From: Cellulomonas terrae
GTDB taxonomy: Bacteria; Actinomycetota; Actinomycetes; Actinomycetales; Cellulomonadaceae
Assembly: GCF_007990265.1 (NCBI RefSeq)
Contig: NZ_BJWH01000005.1
Coordinates: 124,001-188,000, forward strand
Direction: 5' to 3'
Length of the DNA stretch: 64,000 bases
In this document: piece after piece, positions 30,629 through 40,121 of the stretch
Position numbering within the stretch: the stretch's first letter is position 1
How the letters are laid out: every line of letters starts with the position of its first letter
Made by a program: the position numbers and the translations under genes
Notes under the pieces: model-generated
Told to the model about the DNA's origin: nothing
What the model saw: the letters and a program-made list of their open reading frames with translations, nothing else
Databases searched by the model: none

Positions 30629-31933
30629 GTGAAGATCCTCGTCGTCGGCACCGGTGCCCGTGAGCACGCGCTGGTGCGCGCGCTGTCCCTCGACCCCGCG
30701 GTGACCGCGCTGCACGCCGCACCGGGCAACCCCGGGATCGGGGCGCTCGCGACGCTGCACGCCGTCGACCAGCTGGACGGCGCCGCCGTGGCCGCGCTGG
30801 CCACGTCGCTGGACGCCGACCTCGTCGTCGTCGGCCCGGAGGCACCCCTGGTCGCGGGCGTCGCCGACGCGGTCCGGGCCGTCGGGATCCCCGTCTTCGG
30901 CCCGTCCGCGGCGGGCGCCCGGCTCGAGGGCTCCAAGGCGTTCGCCAAGGAGGTCATGGCCGCCGCCGGCGTGCCGACGGCCGAGCCGCGCGTGGCGACG
31001 ACGATCGAGGAGGCCGCCGCCGGGCTCGACGCGTTCGGCGCCCCCTACGTGGTCAAGGACGACGGCCTCGCCGCCGGCAAGGGCGTCGTCGTGACCCACG
31101 ACCGCGCCGAGGCCCTCGCCCACGCGCAGGCGTGCCTGGCCAAGCCCGGTGGTCGCCTCGTCGTCGAGGACTACCTCGACGGCCCCGAGATCTCGCTGTT
31201 CGTCCTGTCCGACGGGGTCGACGTCGTGCCGCTGGTCCCCGCACAGGACTTCAAGCGCGCGCTCGACGGCGACGAGGGCCCCAACACCGGCGGGATGGGT
31301 GCGTACTCGCCCCTGCCGTGGGCGCCCGCGGACCTGGTCGACGAGGTGGTCGAGCGCGTCGCGCGCCCGACGATCGCCGAGATGGCGCGCCGCGGCACCC
31401 CGTTCTCCGGCGTCCTCTACGTCGGGCTGGCACTGACGTCGTCCGGCCTGAAGGTCGTCGAGTTCAACGCCCGCTTCGGCGACCCCGAGACGCAGGTCGT
31501 GCTCGCCCGCCTGGAGACCCCGCTCGCCGCCGTCCTGCTCGCCACCGCGACGGGGACGCTCGGCACCCTGCCGCCCCTGCGGTGGCGCGACGACGCCGCG
31601 GTGACCGTCGTGATCGCCTCCGGCGGCTACCCCGGTGCGGTGCGGTCCGGTGACCCGATCACCGGCACCGAGGACGCCGACGCCCTGCCCGGGGTGCACG
31701 TCCTGCACGCCGGGACGGCGCTGCGGCTCAACGCGGCCGGCGACGACGACGACGCGATCGACGGCGCGCACCTGGTCTCCGCGGGCGGCCGCGTGCTGTC
31801 GGTGGTCGGGGTCGGCCCGGACCTCGCCGCCGCGCGGGCCGCCGCCTACGCGGGCGTCCACCAGATCGACCTGCCGCTCTCGCACTACCGCTCGGACATC
31901 GCCGCGGCGGTGGCCGACCTCCCGCTGGTCTAG
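30629..31933 (+). CDS. purD: Phosphoribosylamine-glycine ligase
   Basis: A 434-residue GAR synthetase (ATP-grasp), the second step of purine synthesis. Motifs seen: [17 protein letters not shown] at the N-terminus, [14 protein letters not shown], the ATP-grasp [15 protein letters not shown] and [22 protein letters not shown] (30615-30620) ends eight bases before the GTG start and no ribosome binding site is evident, so the message may be leaderless. The stop shares CTAG (31930-31933) with the convergent kinase gene. Confidence 0.96.
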   Translation: MKILVVGTGAREHALVRALSLDPAVTALHAAPGNPGIGALATLHAVDQLDGAAVAALATSLDADLVVVGPEAPLVAGVADAVRAVGIPVFGPSAAGARLEGSKAFAKEVMAAAGVPTAEPRVATTIEEAAAGLDAFGAPYVVKDDGLAAGKGVVVTHDRAEALAHAQACLAKPGGRLVVEDYLDGPEISLFVLSDGVDVVPLVPAQDFKRALDGDEGPNTGGMGAYSPLPWAPADLVDEVVERVARPTIAEMARRGTPFSGVLYVGLALTSSGLKVVEFNARFGDPETQVVLARLETPLAAVLLATATGTLGTLPPLRWRDDAAVTVVIASGGYPGAVRSGDPITGTEDADALPGVHVLHAGTALRLNAAGDDDDAIDGAHLVSAGGRVLSVVGVGPDLAAARAAAYAGVHQIDLPLSHYRSDIAAAVADLPLV

Positions 31934-32439
31934 CCGACCAGCGCCCGCACCTCGTCGGCCAGCGCCGCCGGGCTCCGGCCCGCGGTGTCGACGACGGTCG
32001 CCTCCGGCCAGGCGTCGAGGCTCCGCGACGCGACGTCGGACCAGGTCGGCTGCCGGTGCCCGGGGATGTCGGCCACCCGCTCCTCGACGCGGCGCCGGTG
32101 CTCGACGGGGTCGGAGCACACCACGTGGACCTCGACGATCCGCACGCCCGCCTCGTCGGCCACCCCCCGCCACCCCTCCTGGCTGGCGCGCACGGGGTTC
32201 ACGCAGTCCGCGACCACGGGCAGGCCGAGGCGCAGGTTGTCCAGCGCGACCCGTGCTCCTGCCGCGTACCCCGCCTCCGCGGCGTCGGGGACCGCCAGCG
32301 ACGACTGGACGATCGCCTGCTCGAGCGTGTCGATCCGCACGTGCACCGCGCGCGTCGCGCGGGCGAGCTCGCGCGCGAGCGTGGTCTTGCCGCTGCCGGG
32401 CAGACCGCCGAGGACCACCAGCACGGGTTTCTGGGTCAT
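31930..32439 (-). CDS. P-loop kinase-like protein (AAA_33 type)
   Basis: A 169-residue small ATPase. It begins with a hydrophobic strand and Walker A motif ([24 protein letters not shown]) and has a [13 protein letters not shown] segment and an Arg-rich lid ([13 protein letters not shown]). Such proteins resemble gluconate, adenylylsulfate or zeta-type kinases; the phosphate acceptor is unknown. In-frame ATGs at 32439, 32448 and 32451 are possible. It converges on purD with overlapping stop codons. Confidence 0.78.
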   Translation of the reverse strand: MTQKPVLVVLGGLPGSGKTTLARELARATRAVHVRIDTLEQAIVQSSLAVPDAAEAGYAAGARVALDNLRLGLPVVADCVNPVRASQEGWRGVADEAGVRIVEVHVVCSDPVEHRRRVEERVADIPGHRQPTWSDVASRSLDAWPEATVVDTAGRSPAALADEVRALVG

Positions 32440-32457
32440 GGGTGCCATCATCGCCGG

Positions 32458-32868
32458 ATGAGCACAACCGAGACCTTCGTGTACGGCGGCGGCGAGTGGG
32501 GCGGCGACGCCGACGCCGTCCCCAGCCTGACCATCGAGGTGCAGGACGGTGACATCGCGACGGTCGAGTACCGCCCGGCGCCCGACGGGCTCGGCCGGTT
32601 CTACCTGGGCTTCCAGCCGCGGGACTTCTTCGACGACCCGGCCGAGAGCGATCCGGTCGACCTGGCGGCCGAGGCGGAGGCGTTCGCGGAGTGGTCGCTG
32701 CTGGTCGGCGCGGTCGACGTCGAGGCCAAGCACGTCCGGCGCCTGCTGGCCGAGGAGCACGTGGACGAGCCCGAGGACACGTTCGTCGAGGAGACCGTCG
32801 AGCGGCTGGTCCGGCTGGTCGGCCTCCCGATCCCGGAGGGGCTCGACGGCGGGGACGACCTGGTCTGA
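32458..32868 (+). CDS. Acidic protein of unknown function
   Basis: A 136-residue, strongly acidic protein I do not recognise. The first half is predicted beta-rich (ETFVYGGGEWGG, SLTIEVQDGDIATVEYRPA, GRFYLGFQPRDFF), the second half helical (LAAEAEAFAEWSLLVGAVDVEAKHVRRLLAEEH). There is no signal peptide or membrane segment. It lies 19 bases before purC in the same direction and is divergent from the kinase-like gene. CATCAT (32446-32451) ends six bases before the ATG. Confidence 0.7.
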   Translation: MSTTETFVYGGGEWGGDADAVPSLTIEVQDGDIATVEYRPAPDGLGRFYLGFQPRDFFDDPAESDPVDLAAEAEAFAEWSLLVGAVDVEAKHVRRLLAEEHVDEPEDTFVEETVERLVRLVGLPIPEGLDGGDDLV

Positions 32869-32887
32869 GTCCTGCACACTAGGGGCC

Positions 32888-33772
32888 GTGACTGCTGAGC
32901 TCCCTGGCTGGACCCACTCGTACTCCGGCAAGGTCCGCGACCTGTACGTGCCGACCGACCCGGCGCAGGGGGACGTCGTCCTCGTCGTCGCGAGCGACCG
33001 GATCTCCGCGTACGACCACGTGCTCGACCCCGGCATCCCCGGCAAGGGCGTCGTCCTCACCCAGCTGAGCCTGTGGTGGTTCGAGCAGCTCGCGGACCTG
33101 GTGCCCAACCACGTGGTGTCGACGGACGTCCCCGCGCAGGTGGCCGGCCGCGCGATGGTCTGCCGCCGCCTGGAGATGTTCCCCGTCGAGTGCGTCGCGC
33201 GCGGCTACCTCACCGGGTCCGGGCTCGCGGAGTACCGGGTGTCCGGCTCGGTCACCGGCATCGCGCTGCCGGCCGGGCTGGTGGACGGCTCGCGGCTGCC
33301 GGAGCCGATCTTCACGCCGGCCACGAAGGCCGAGCTGGGGGACCACGACGAGAACGTCCCGTTCGAGACCGTGGTCGGGACCGTCGGCGCCGGCACGGCG
33401 TCGACGCTGCGGGACCTGACCCTCGCTGTGTACGCGCGTGCCGAGGCGATCGCGCGCGAGCGGGGCGTGATCCTGGCGGACACCAAGCTCGAGTTCGGCA
33501 CCGACCCGACGACCGGCGCGATCACCCTGGGCGACGAGGTCCTCACCCCCGACTCCTCGCGGTTCTGGCCGGCGGACCTGTGGCAGCCCGGCCGGTCGCA
33601 GGCCAGCTTCGACAAGCAGTTCGTCCGCGACTGGCTGACGTCATCCGCCTCCGGGTGGGACCGGGCGGGCGACGCGCCGCCGCCGCGCCTGCCCGCGGAC
33701 GTCGTCGCGCGCACCCGGGACCGGTACCTCGACGCCTACGAGCGGCTCACGGGGGCGCCGCTCGCCGTGTGA
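32888..33772 (+). CDS. purC: SAICAR synthase (phosphoribosylaminoimidazole-succinocarboxamide synthase)
   Basis: A 294-residue PurC, which joins aspartate to CAIR with ATP in purine synthesis. Typical blocks are HSYSGKVRDLYV near the N-terminus, VASDRISAYDHVL, FPVECVARGYLTGSGLAEY and DTKLEFGTD, ending with DKQFVRDWL. The length matches the actinobacterial form. The GTG at 32888 has no good ribosome binding site; CACACT (32875-32880) is placed as a -10 for a leaderless start. Confidence 0.96.
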   Translation: MTAELPGWTHSYSGKVRDLYVPTDPAQGDVVLVVASDRISAYDHVLDPGIPGKGVVLTQLSLWWFEQLADLVPNHVVSTDVPAQVAGRAMVCRRLEMFPVECVARGYLTGSGLAEYRVSGSVTGIALPAGLVDGSRLPEPIFTPATKAELGDHDENVPFETVVGTVGAGTASTLRDLTLAVYARAEAIARERGVILADTKLEFGTDPTTGAITLGDEVLTPDSSRFWPADLWQPGRSQASFDKQFVRDWLTSSASGWDRAGDAPPPRLPADVVARTRDRYLDAYERLTGAPLAV

Positions 33773-33815
33773 CGCGTCGCTCACCTCGGACCACGGGACG
33801 GGCGGCGAGGAGAGG

Positions 33816-33829
33816 TTAGGCTTGCCTCA
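33816..33829. promoter_or_regulatory. DtxR/IdeR-type iron box
   Basis: TTAGGCTTGCCTCA is an imperfect palindrome close to the actinobacterial iron box (TTAGGTTAGGCTAACCTAA type; the AGGC/GCCT half-sites are intact). It overlaps TAGGCT (33817-33822), which can act as the -10 box, and lies 35 bases before the siderophore-binding protein start. Iron-loaded DtxR-family repressor would block transcription here. Confidence 0.72.
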
Positions 33830-33863
33830 TTCCACCGTCGCCCGACCGATTGGGAGCATCCCC

Positions 33864-34904
33864 GTGCGCATCGCCCGCCGCGCGGCAGCAGTGGCCTCCG
33901 CCACCGCCGTCGCGCTCACCCTCACCGCCTGCGCCGGGACGGCCGACGACCCTGCGGACGAGCCCACGCCGAGCGCGTCGGCGTCCGAGGACATCTTCCC
34001 CGTGTCGATCGACTCGACCCTCGGCACCGCGGAGATCGAGGCGAAGCCCGAACGCGTCGTGACCCTCGGCTGGGGTGCCGCGGACATCGCGCTCTCGCTG
34101 GGCACCGTGCCGGTCGGCATCGAGGAGGACACCTGGGGCGGCGACGCCGACGGGTACCAGCCGTGGTTCCGCGACGCGGTCGAGGACGAGGGCGCCGAGC
34201 TGCCCGAGACCATCGCGATGTACCCGGAGCTCGACGTCGACGCGATCGTCGCGCTCGAGCCCGACCTGGTGCTCGCCCCGCAGTCGGGCCTGGAGCAGGA
34301 CGTGTTCGACCAGCTCTCCGCGTTCGTCCCCGTGGTCGCCTACCCCGGTGAGCCCTGGCAGACGTCGCTCGAGGACCAGGTGACCATCACCGCCGAGGCG
34401 CTCGGCGTCCCGGAGAAGGCCGAGCCGCTGCTGGCGGAGCGCCAGGCCGCGATCGACGACGCCGCTGCGGACAACCCGGAGCTGTCCGGGCTGACGTTCG
34501 CCTACGTCTACGGCGGCGACCAGCCGGGCGCCCTGTCGGTGTACCTGCCCGGTGACCCGCGCGTCGAGCTCCTGACCGGCCTGGGCCTGGAGCTCGCGCC
34601 GTCCGTCTCGACGCTGTCGGCGTCACCGGGGACGTTCGTCAGCACGCTCGGCCTCGAGAACGCGGACCAGCTCGACGACGCGGAGCTGCTCTTCACCTGG
34701 TTCAACGACACCGACGAGCAGGCCGCGACCGAGGCCCAGCCGCTCTGGGCGCAGATCCCGGCGTTCGCGTCCGGTGCCTACGTCCCCATGATCGACAAGC
34801 AGCTCGGCATGGCCGTCTCCGTGGCCACGCCGCTGAGCGTGCCGTGGGCGATCGACGAGTACGTCCCCCTGATCACGGCCGGCGCCGAGAAGGTCCAGGG
34901 CTGA
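33864..34904 (+). CDS. Iron-siderophore ABC transporter substrate-binding lipoprotein
   Basis: A 346-residue FecB/FhuD-type binding protein. The signal peptide ends in a lipobox LTACAG near residue 23, followed by an acidic linker. The fold's landmarks are KPERVVTLGWGAADIALSLG, LEPDLVLAPQSG and the C-terminal IDEYVPLI. It captures ferric siderophores outside the cell and hands them to the two permeases encoded next. The GTG at 33864 has GGGAG eight bases upstream. The whole operon follows an iron box. Confidence 0.92.
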   Translation: MRIARRAAAVASATAVALTLTACAGTADDPADEPTPSASASEDIFPVSIDSTLGTAEIEAKPERVVTLGWGAADIALSLGTVPVGIEEDTWGGDADGYQPWFRDAVEDEGAELPETIAMYPELDVDAIVALEPDLVLAPQSGLEQDVFDQLSAFVPVVAYPGEPWQTSLEDQVTITAEALGVPEKAEPLLAERQAAIDDAAADNPELSGLTFAYVYGGDQPGALSVYLPGDPRVELLTGLGLELAPSVSTLSASPGTFVSTLGLENADQLDDAELLFTWFNDTDEQAATEAQPLWAQIPAFASGAYVPMIDKQLGMAVSVATPLSVPWAIDEYVPLITAGAEKVQG

Positions 34905-34923
34905 CGCTCCCTTCCTCCCCGCC

Positions 34924-35952
34924 GTGAGCACCGCAGTCGCCGAGGCCCCGCACGCCACCCGCGTGCGGGGCTCTCGCGCGCTCGTGCTCGGGCTGGTCGG
35001 CGCGGTCCTGCTGCTCGCGCTCGTCGCCGGGCTGAGCATCGCCGTCGGCGCCAAGCCCGTGCCGCTCGACGACGTGTGGTCCGCGTGGCGGCACCCGGAC
35101 GGGTCCTACGTGTCGACGGTCGTCGCGTCGCGCATCCCGCGCACGCAGCTCGGCCTGATCGTCGGCGCCGCGCTCGCCGTGGCGGGCGTCGTGATCCAGG
35201 GCCTGACCCGCAACCCTCTCGGAGACCCCGGCCTGCTCGGTGTGAACGCGGGGGCGTCCGCGTCGCTCGTCGTGACGGCCGCGGTGCTGGGCGGGGCGGC
35301 CGGCCGGACGGTCTGGGCCGCGGTCCCGGGCGCGCTGCTCGCGGCGGCCGCGGTGTACCTGATCGGTTCCGGGGGCCGACGCGCGACGCCCGTCCGGCTC
35401 GTCCTAGCCGGTGCGGCCGTCTCGGCGGTGCTGGTCGCGCTGGTCGAGGCCATCACCCTGGGCAACCCGGAGGTGTTCGACACCTATCGCTCCTGGGTGG
35501 TCGGTTCCCTGGCCGGGCGGCCCTCGTCGACGGTCGGCGCCGTCCTGCCGTTCGTCGTCGTCGGCCTCCTCCTGTGCCTGCTCCTCGCGCGGCCTCTCAA
35601 CGCGCTCGCGCTCGGCGACGAGACCGCGACCTCGCTGGGGCTGCGCGCCGGCCGGACCCGGTTGGTCGGTGCCGCCGGGGCGACCCTGCTGTGCGCCGCC
35701 GCCGTGGCCGCCGTCGGGCCCATCGCCTTCGTCGGGCTGGCCGTCCCGCACGTCGTGCGCTCGTTCACCGGCTCCGACCACCGCTGGCTCCTGCCGTACT
35801 GCCTGGTGCTCGGACCGGTCCTCCTGCTCGCCGCCGACGTCGTCGGTCGCGTCGTCGCCCGGCCCGGAGAGCTGCCCGTCGGGGCCGTGACCGCGTTCGT
35901 CGGCGCGCCGTTCCTCATCCTGGCCGTCCGCCGAGGACGGGTGGGGCTGTGA
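34924..35952 (+). CDS. FecCD-family siderophore permease 1
   Basis: A 342-residue permease with about nine to ten membrane segments and the conserved RIPRTQLGLIVGAALAVAGVVIQGLTRNPLGDPGLLGVNAGA block. The later motif GPIAFVGLAVPHVVRSFTGSDHRWLLP is the ATPase-docking region. It forms the channel with the second FecCD permease. The GTG start is 19 bases after the binding-protein stop. Confidence 0.94.
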   Translation: MSTAVAEAPHATRVRGSRALVLGLVGAVLLLALVAGLSIAVGAKPVPLDDVWSAWRHPDGSYVSTVVASRIPRTQLGLIVGAALAVAGVVIQGLTRNPLGDPGLLGVNAGASASLVVTAAVLGGAAGRTVWAAVPGALLAAAAVYLIGSGGRRATPVRLVLAGAAVSAVLVALVEAITLGNPEVFDTYRSWVVGSLAGRPSSTVGAVLPFVVVGLLLCLLLARPLNALALGDETATSLGLRAGRTRLVGAAGATLLCAAAVAAVGPIAFVGLAVPHVVRSFTGSDHRWLLPYCLVLGPVLLLAADVVGRVVARPGELPVGAVTAFVGAPFLILAVRRGRVGL

Positions 35953-36001
35953 GCGGGCCGGAGGGCGGGGTCGCCCACGGGTCCGCGACCGGGAGAGCAC
36001 G

Positions 36002-37030
36002 GTGACCGCGGTCCTGACCCTCGGTCCGGCCGTCGCCGTGCGCTGGCGGCGTCGGCCCGTCGTCGTCTGCATCGTCGCGCTGACGATCGTGCTGGTCACG
36101 ATGCTGGTGACGCTCTCCGCCGGCCGGCTCGGCATCCCGCTGTCCGAGCTGCCGGGCGTCATCGCCGGCACCGGGTCGCGCGCGCAGGAGTGGGTGCTGT
36201 GGACCAACCGCCTTCCCCGGCTCCTCGTCGCCGCGGCGGCCGGCGCGGCGTTCGCGGTCTCCGGGGCGATGTTCCAGTCCGTCACGCGCAACCCGTTGGG
36301 CAGCCCCGACGTCATCGGCCTCGGCGCAGGCGCCGCAGCGGGTGCGGCGGCGGCCGCGCTCGTCTGGCCCGGGCTGGTGCCGGTCCCGGTCGGTGCGCTG
36401 GCCGGCGCCGGCCTCGCGATCGGCGCGGTCTACCTCGGCTCGGGGGCGGGGTTCCGGGCACCCCTGCGGATGGTCGTCGTCGGCATCGCCGTCGGCGCGA
36501 TGTCGATGGCGTTCGTGCAGCTCGCCCTCGCCCGGGCGACGCGCGAGGACGCGCAGGTCGTCGCCGCGTACCTCAACGGCAGCCTCGCGGCGCGCGCCTG
36601 GTCGGACGTGGTCCTCATCGTGGTCGCGCTCGTCGTGCTGCTGCCCGTCGCGCTCGCCCTGACCCGGCCCATGCAGCTGGTCGAGATGGGCGACGAGGTC
36701 GCCGTCGCGGTCGGGGTCCCCGCGGACCGCGTGCGCACCTGGGCCGTCGTCGTCGGTGTGCTGCTCACCGCGGCGGCCGTCACCGTGAGCGGGCCGATCG
36801 CGTTCGTCGCCCTGACCGCCCCGCAGATCGCCCGCAGGCTCACCCGGTCGACGGGACCCGGGATGGTGGCCGCCGCGTGCTGCGGTGCCGCGGTGCTCGT
36901 CGTCGCCGACCTGGTCGCCCAGTACGCCGTGCCGGGCATCGTCTACCCCGTGGGCGTCGTCACCGCCGCGCTCGGTGGTGTGTACCTCGCGTTCCTGCTG
37001 GTCCGCGAGTGGAGGAGGAGCCCCGCGTGA
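36002..37030 (+). CDS. FecCD-family siderophore permease 2
   Basis: A 342-residue partner permease of the same family, with RLPRLLVAAAAGAAFAVSGAMFQSVTRNPLGSPDVIGLGAGA and GPIAFVALTAPQIARRLTRS. Sequence differs clearly from permease 1, as expected for the heterodimeric FecC/FecD type. The start follows the first permease by 49 bases, and its stop overlaps the ATPase start by four bases (GTGA). Confidence 0.94.
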   Translation: MTAVLTLGPAVAVRWRRRPVVVCIVALTIVLVTMLVTLSAGRLGIPLSELPGVIAGTGSRAQEWVLWTNRLPRLLVAAAAGAAFAVSGAMFQSVTRNPLGSPDVIGLGAGAAAGAAAAALVWPGLVPVPVGALAGAGLAIGAVYLGSGAGFRAPLRMVVVGIAVGAMSMAFVQLALARATREDAQVVAAYLNGSLAARAWSDVVLIVVALVVLLPVALALTRPMQLVEMGDEVAVAVGVPADRVRTWAVVVGVLLTAAAVTVSGPIAFVALTAPQIARRLTRSTGPGMVAAACCGAAVLVVADLVAQYAVPGIVYPVGVVTAALGGVYLAFLLVREWRRSPA

Positions 37031-37833
37031 ACGGTCCGCCGCTCGAGGCCGAGGGCCTGACCCTCGCGTACGACCAGCTCGTCGTCGCCCAGGACCTGTC
37101 CGTGCAGATCCCGCGCGCCTCGTTCACCGTGATCATCGGGCCGAACGGGTGCGGGAAGTCGACGCTCCTGCGCGCGCTCGGCCGCACCCTGAAGCCGCGG
37201 GCCGGTCGCGTCCTGCTCGACGGCGAACCCATCGCCGCCCTGAGGAGCAAGGACGTGGCCCGCCGGCTCGCGCTGCTGCCGCAGAGCCCCGTCGCGCCCG
37301 AGTCGATCACCGTCGGCGACCTCGTCGCCCGTGGCCGCTACCCGCACCAGGGCATCCTGCGGCAGTGGTCCGCCGCGGACGCCCGGGCCGTCGCGGACGC
37401 CCTCGACGCCACCGAGGTCGCCGACCTGCGCGACCGGTACGTCGCCGAGCTGTCCGGCGGCCAGCGGCAGCGCGTGTGGCTCGCGATGGCGCTCGCCCAG
37501 CAGACCGACCTGCTGCTCCTCGACGAGCCGACGACGTTCCTCGACATCGCGCACCAGTTCGAGGTCATGGACCTGTGCGCCCGGCTGCACGAAGAGGGCC
37601 GCACGCTCGTCGCGGTCCTGCACGACCTCAACCAGGCCGCCCGGTACGCCACGCACCTCGTCGCGATGAAGGCCGGGGTCGTCGTCGCCGAGGGTCCGCC
37701 GTCCGACGTCGTGACCGAGCCGCTGGTGCGCGAGGTGTTCGGGCTCGCCTGCCGGGTGGTGCCGGACCCGGAGACCGGGACGCCGATGGTCGTGCCCGCC
37801 CGCCGCGACGCGCACGTGCGGCACCTGCCCTAG
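37027..37833 (+). CDS. Iron-siderophore ABC transporter ATPase (FecE/FepC type)
   Basis: A 268-residue ABC ATPase with Walker A GPNGCGKSTLLRAL, signature LSGGQRQRVWLAMALAQQ, Walker B LLLLDEPTTFLD and switch His in VLHDLNQAARYA. It powers the importer encoded by the three genes before it. The GTG start overlaps the previous stop by four bases. Only seven bases separate its stop from that of the convergent nuclease gene. Confidence 0.95.
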   Translation: MNGPPLEAEGLTLAYDQLVVAQDLSVQIPRASFTVIIGPNGCGKSTLLRALGRTLKPRAGRVLLDGEPIAALRSKDVARRLALLPQSPVAPESITVGDLVARGRYPHQGILRQWSAADARAVADALDATEVADLRDRYVAELSGGQRQRVWLAMALAQQTDLLLLDEPTTFLDIAHQFEVMDLCARLHEEGRTLVAVLHDLNQAARYATHLVAMKAGVVVAEGPPSDVVTEPLVREVFGLACRVVPDPETGTPMVVPARRDAHVRHLP

Positions 37834-37840
37834 GAGCGCG

Positions 37841-38635
37841 TCAGAGCCGGACCTGCTCCAGGGTGGTCAGCGGCACCCAGCGGTCGCCGTCCGCCCGGGC
37901 GCCGACGGGCACGAGCACGTCGGCGTCGACCAGCGGCCCCAGGTCGATCCCGGTCAGCGACTCGACGTCGACGACGGGCACCTGGAACGTGCGGAAGGCG
38001 CCGAGCGGGGGGACCTCGGCCTGGAGGCTTCGCACGAAGGGCGTCTGGTCCAGCACGAACCCGGCCGCGCGCAGGTCACCGGACGACGCCCACGCGGCGA
38101 CCTTCCAGAACCTCCGCGGGATCTGGACGCCACGGTAGACCGGGTCGTCGTCGGCGAGGACCGGTCCGGTGAACACCGACACCCGGTGACCGAGCGTCCG
38201 GGCGTACTCGAGCACGTGGTCCTCGAGACCCACCCAGAGCAGCTCGCCCTGGTTGAACGCGGACGCCTGCGGGGCGGCGTTCGGGTACGCGAACGTGTCG
38301 AAGTTCGCCCGTCGAGCGGTCACGAGGTCGCCCCAGACTGGGTCACGACGGCGCACCAGGTGGCCCCGGTCGAGGTCGTTGCGCGCGTACAGCTCCGGAC
38401 CGGCCTGCTCGTCGGCGGGCACGCGCGGGTCGAGGTGCCAGTCGTCGCCGCGCTCCAGGTTCACCAGCTGAGCGCCGTCGATGTTGACCGCGGTCGCCGC
38501 GGCGAGCCGGCGCTCCGGGTCGAGCAGCACCGTGAAGTGCGTGGACGGGAGGTCGCGGACGGCCTGCGCAGGGACCGGGAGCGGAACCGGCGGGCCGAGG
38601 AAGGTCGGGTCGTAACCGCCGTCTACGTTGCTCAC
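37841..38635 (-). CDS. DNA/RNA non-specific endonuclease (NUC1 family)
   Basis: A 264-residue beta-beta-alpha-metal nuclease. The active-site signature DRGHLVRRRDPVWG (catalytic His after DRG) is clear, with a magnesium-ligand Asn expected further on in SAFNQGELLWVGLEDHV. There is no signal peptide, unlike secreted members, so it may act in the cell or leave by another route. The GTG start at 38635 directly abuts the ATG of the divergent amidohydrolase gene at 38636, leaving no untranslated space. Confidence 0.88.
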   Translation of the reverse strand: MSNVDGGYDPTFLGPPVPLPVPAQAVRDLPSTHFTVLLDPERRLAAATAVNIDGAQLVNLERGDDWHLDPRVPADEQAGPELYARNDLDRGHLVRRRDPVWGDLVTARRANFDTFAYPNAAPQASAFNQGELLWVGLEDHVLEYARTLGHRVSVFTGPVLADDDPVYRGVQIPRRFWKVAAWASSGDLRAAGFVLDQTPFVRSLQAEVPPLGAFRTFQVPVVDVESLTGIDLGPLVDADVLVPVGARADGDRWVPLTTLEQVRL

Positions 38636-40096
38636 ATGCGGACCGTACCGACCACCTCCGACCTCCTGCTGCGCGACGCCCGCCTGGTGGACGGCGGGGC
38701 GCCCGTGGACGTCCTCGTGCGCGCCGGACGCGTCGCCGCCGTGGGACCCGGGCTCGTCCACGACGGTCCGCAGGTGGAGCTCGACGGCCGCTGGGTCATG
38801 CCCGGCCTCTGGGACGCGCACGTGCACCTGACCCAGTGGGCGTTGGCCCGCCGGCGGCTGGACGTGTCCGGGGCGACGTCCGCCGCGCACGCCGTCGCGC
38901 TCGTCGCCGCCGCGCCCGCTCCACCCCCGGGCACGGCCCTCGTCGGCTTCGGGTTCCGCGACGGGCTCTGGCCCGACGTACCGACCGCCGAGCTGCTCGA
39001 CGCGGCCGTCGGCGACCGCCCCGTCGTCCTCGTCTCCGGCGACCTGCACTGCGCGTGGGTCTCGACGGCTGGGCTGCGGTTCCTCGGCGTCGGCGCGCAC
39101 CCCACCGGTCTCCTCCGGGAGTCCGAGTGGCTCCCGCTGCAGGGCGTCGTCGACCACGTCCCCGACGGCGTCGCCGACGCGCTCGTCGACGACGCCTCCG
39201 CAGCGGCCGCCGCCCGCGGGGTCGTCGGCGTGGTCGACCTGGAGATCGCCGACAACCTGGCCGTCTGGCGCCGGCGGACCGCCGCCCGACCCGGCCGGCT
39301 GCGCGTGCGCGCGGGCGTCTGGGAGGAGTTCCTCGACCGTGTCGTCCGCGAGGACCTGCACACCGGCGACGTCATCGGCGGGCTCGTCACGCAGGGACCG
39401 CTGAAGGTCATCACCGACGGCTCGCTGAACACCCGCACCGCGTACTGCCACGACCCGTACGCCGACCTGACCGGCCCGAACGCCCACGGCGTCCTGGCGG
39501 TGCCCCCGTCCCGGCTCGCGCCCCTCATGGCGCACGCCACCCGGCACGGCCTGCGCTGCGCGATCCACGCGATCGGCGACGCCGCGAACGCGCTCGCGCT
39601 CGACGCCTTCGCGGAGTCCGGAGCGGCCGGGTCCGTCGAGCACGCGCAGCTCGTGTCCTGGGCGGACGTCGAGCGGTTCGTGTCGCTCGGAGTGGTCGCC
39701 AGCGTGCAGCCCGAGCACGCCATGGACGACCGCGACGTCGCCGACCGGTACTGGCCCGGTCGCACCGACCGCGCGTTCGCGTTCGGGTCCCTGCACCGCG
39801 CCGGCGTCCGGCTGGCCCTCGGGTCCGACGCACCCGTCGCGCCCCTCGACCCGTGGGTCGCCGTCGACGCCGCCGTCAGCAGGTCCCGTGACGGCCGCCC
39901 GGCGTGGCACCCCGAGCAGGCGATCGACCGTCGGGCCGCGCTGGAGTCCTCCGTCGACGACCGTGGCCTGACCCCGACGGTCGGGGCGCCCGCCGACCTC
40001 GTCGTCCTCGACGCCGACCCGCTCACCGCCCCGCTGCGGGGGATGCCGGTGGCGGGCACGCTGGTGGCCGGCGGCTGGACCCACCGCGCGTTCTAG
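38636..40096 (+). CDS. Amidohydrolase, YtcJ-like (Amidohydro_3)
   Basis: A 486-residue metal-dependent hydrolase of the amidohydrolase superfamily. It shows the first metal site WDAHVHLTQWA, then KVITDGSLNTRTAY, IHAIGDAANALALDAF, the substrate block SVQPEHAMDDRD and the last Asp in LALGSDAPVAPLDPW. Relatives act on N-acyl or formamide-type bonds; the true substrate is unknown. The start codon touches the start codon of the divergent nuclease gene, so any ribosome binding site would lie within that gene's coding strand. Confidence 0.88.
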   Translation: MRTVPTTSDLLLRDARLVDGGAPVDVLVRAGRVAAVGPGLVHDGPQVELDGRWVMPGLWDAHVHLTQWALARRRLDVSGATSAAHAVALVAAAPAPPPGTALVGFGFRDGLWPDVPTAELLDAAVGDRPVVLVSGDLHCAWVSTAGLRFLGVGAHPTGLLRESEWLPLQGVVDHVPDGVADALVDDASAAAAARGVVGVVDLEIADNLAVWRRRTAARPGRLRVRAGVWEEFLDRVVREDLHTGDVIGGLVTQGPLKVITDGSLNTRTAYCHDPYADLTGPNAHGVLAVPPSRLAPLMAHATRHGLRCAIHAIGDAANALALDAFAESGAAGSVEHAQLVSWADVERFVSLGVVASVQPEHAMDDRDVADRYWPGRTDRAFAFGSLHRAGVRLALGSDAPVAPLDPWVAVDAAVSRSRDGRPAWHPEQAIDRRAALESSVDDRGLTPTVGAPADLVVLDADPLTAPLRGMPVAGTLVAGGWTHRAF

Positions 40097-40121
40097 CCTG
40101 CCCACGCCGCGCACAGAGCTG

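Noticed and set aside
28688-31933. A 1081-codon frame through pckG into purD
   Set aside because: The part over pckG is out of frame with the conserved PEPCK sequence and low-complexity Arg-rich; only 30629-31933 (PurD) is real.
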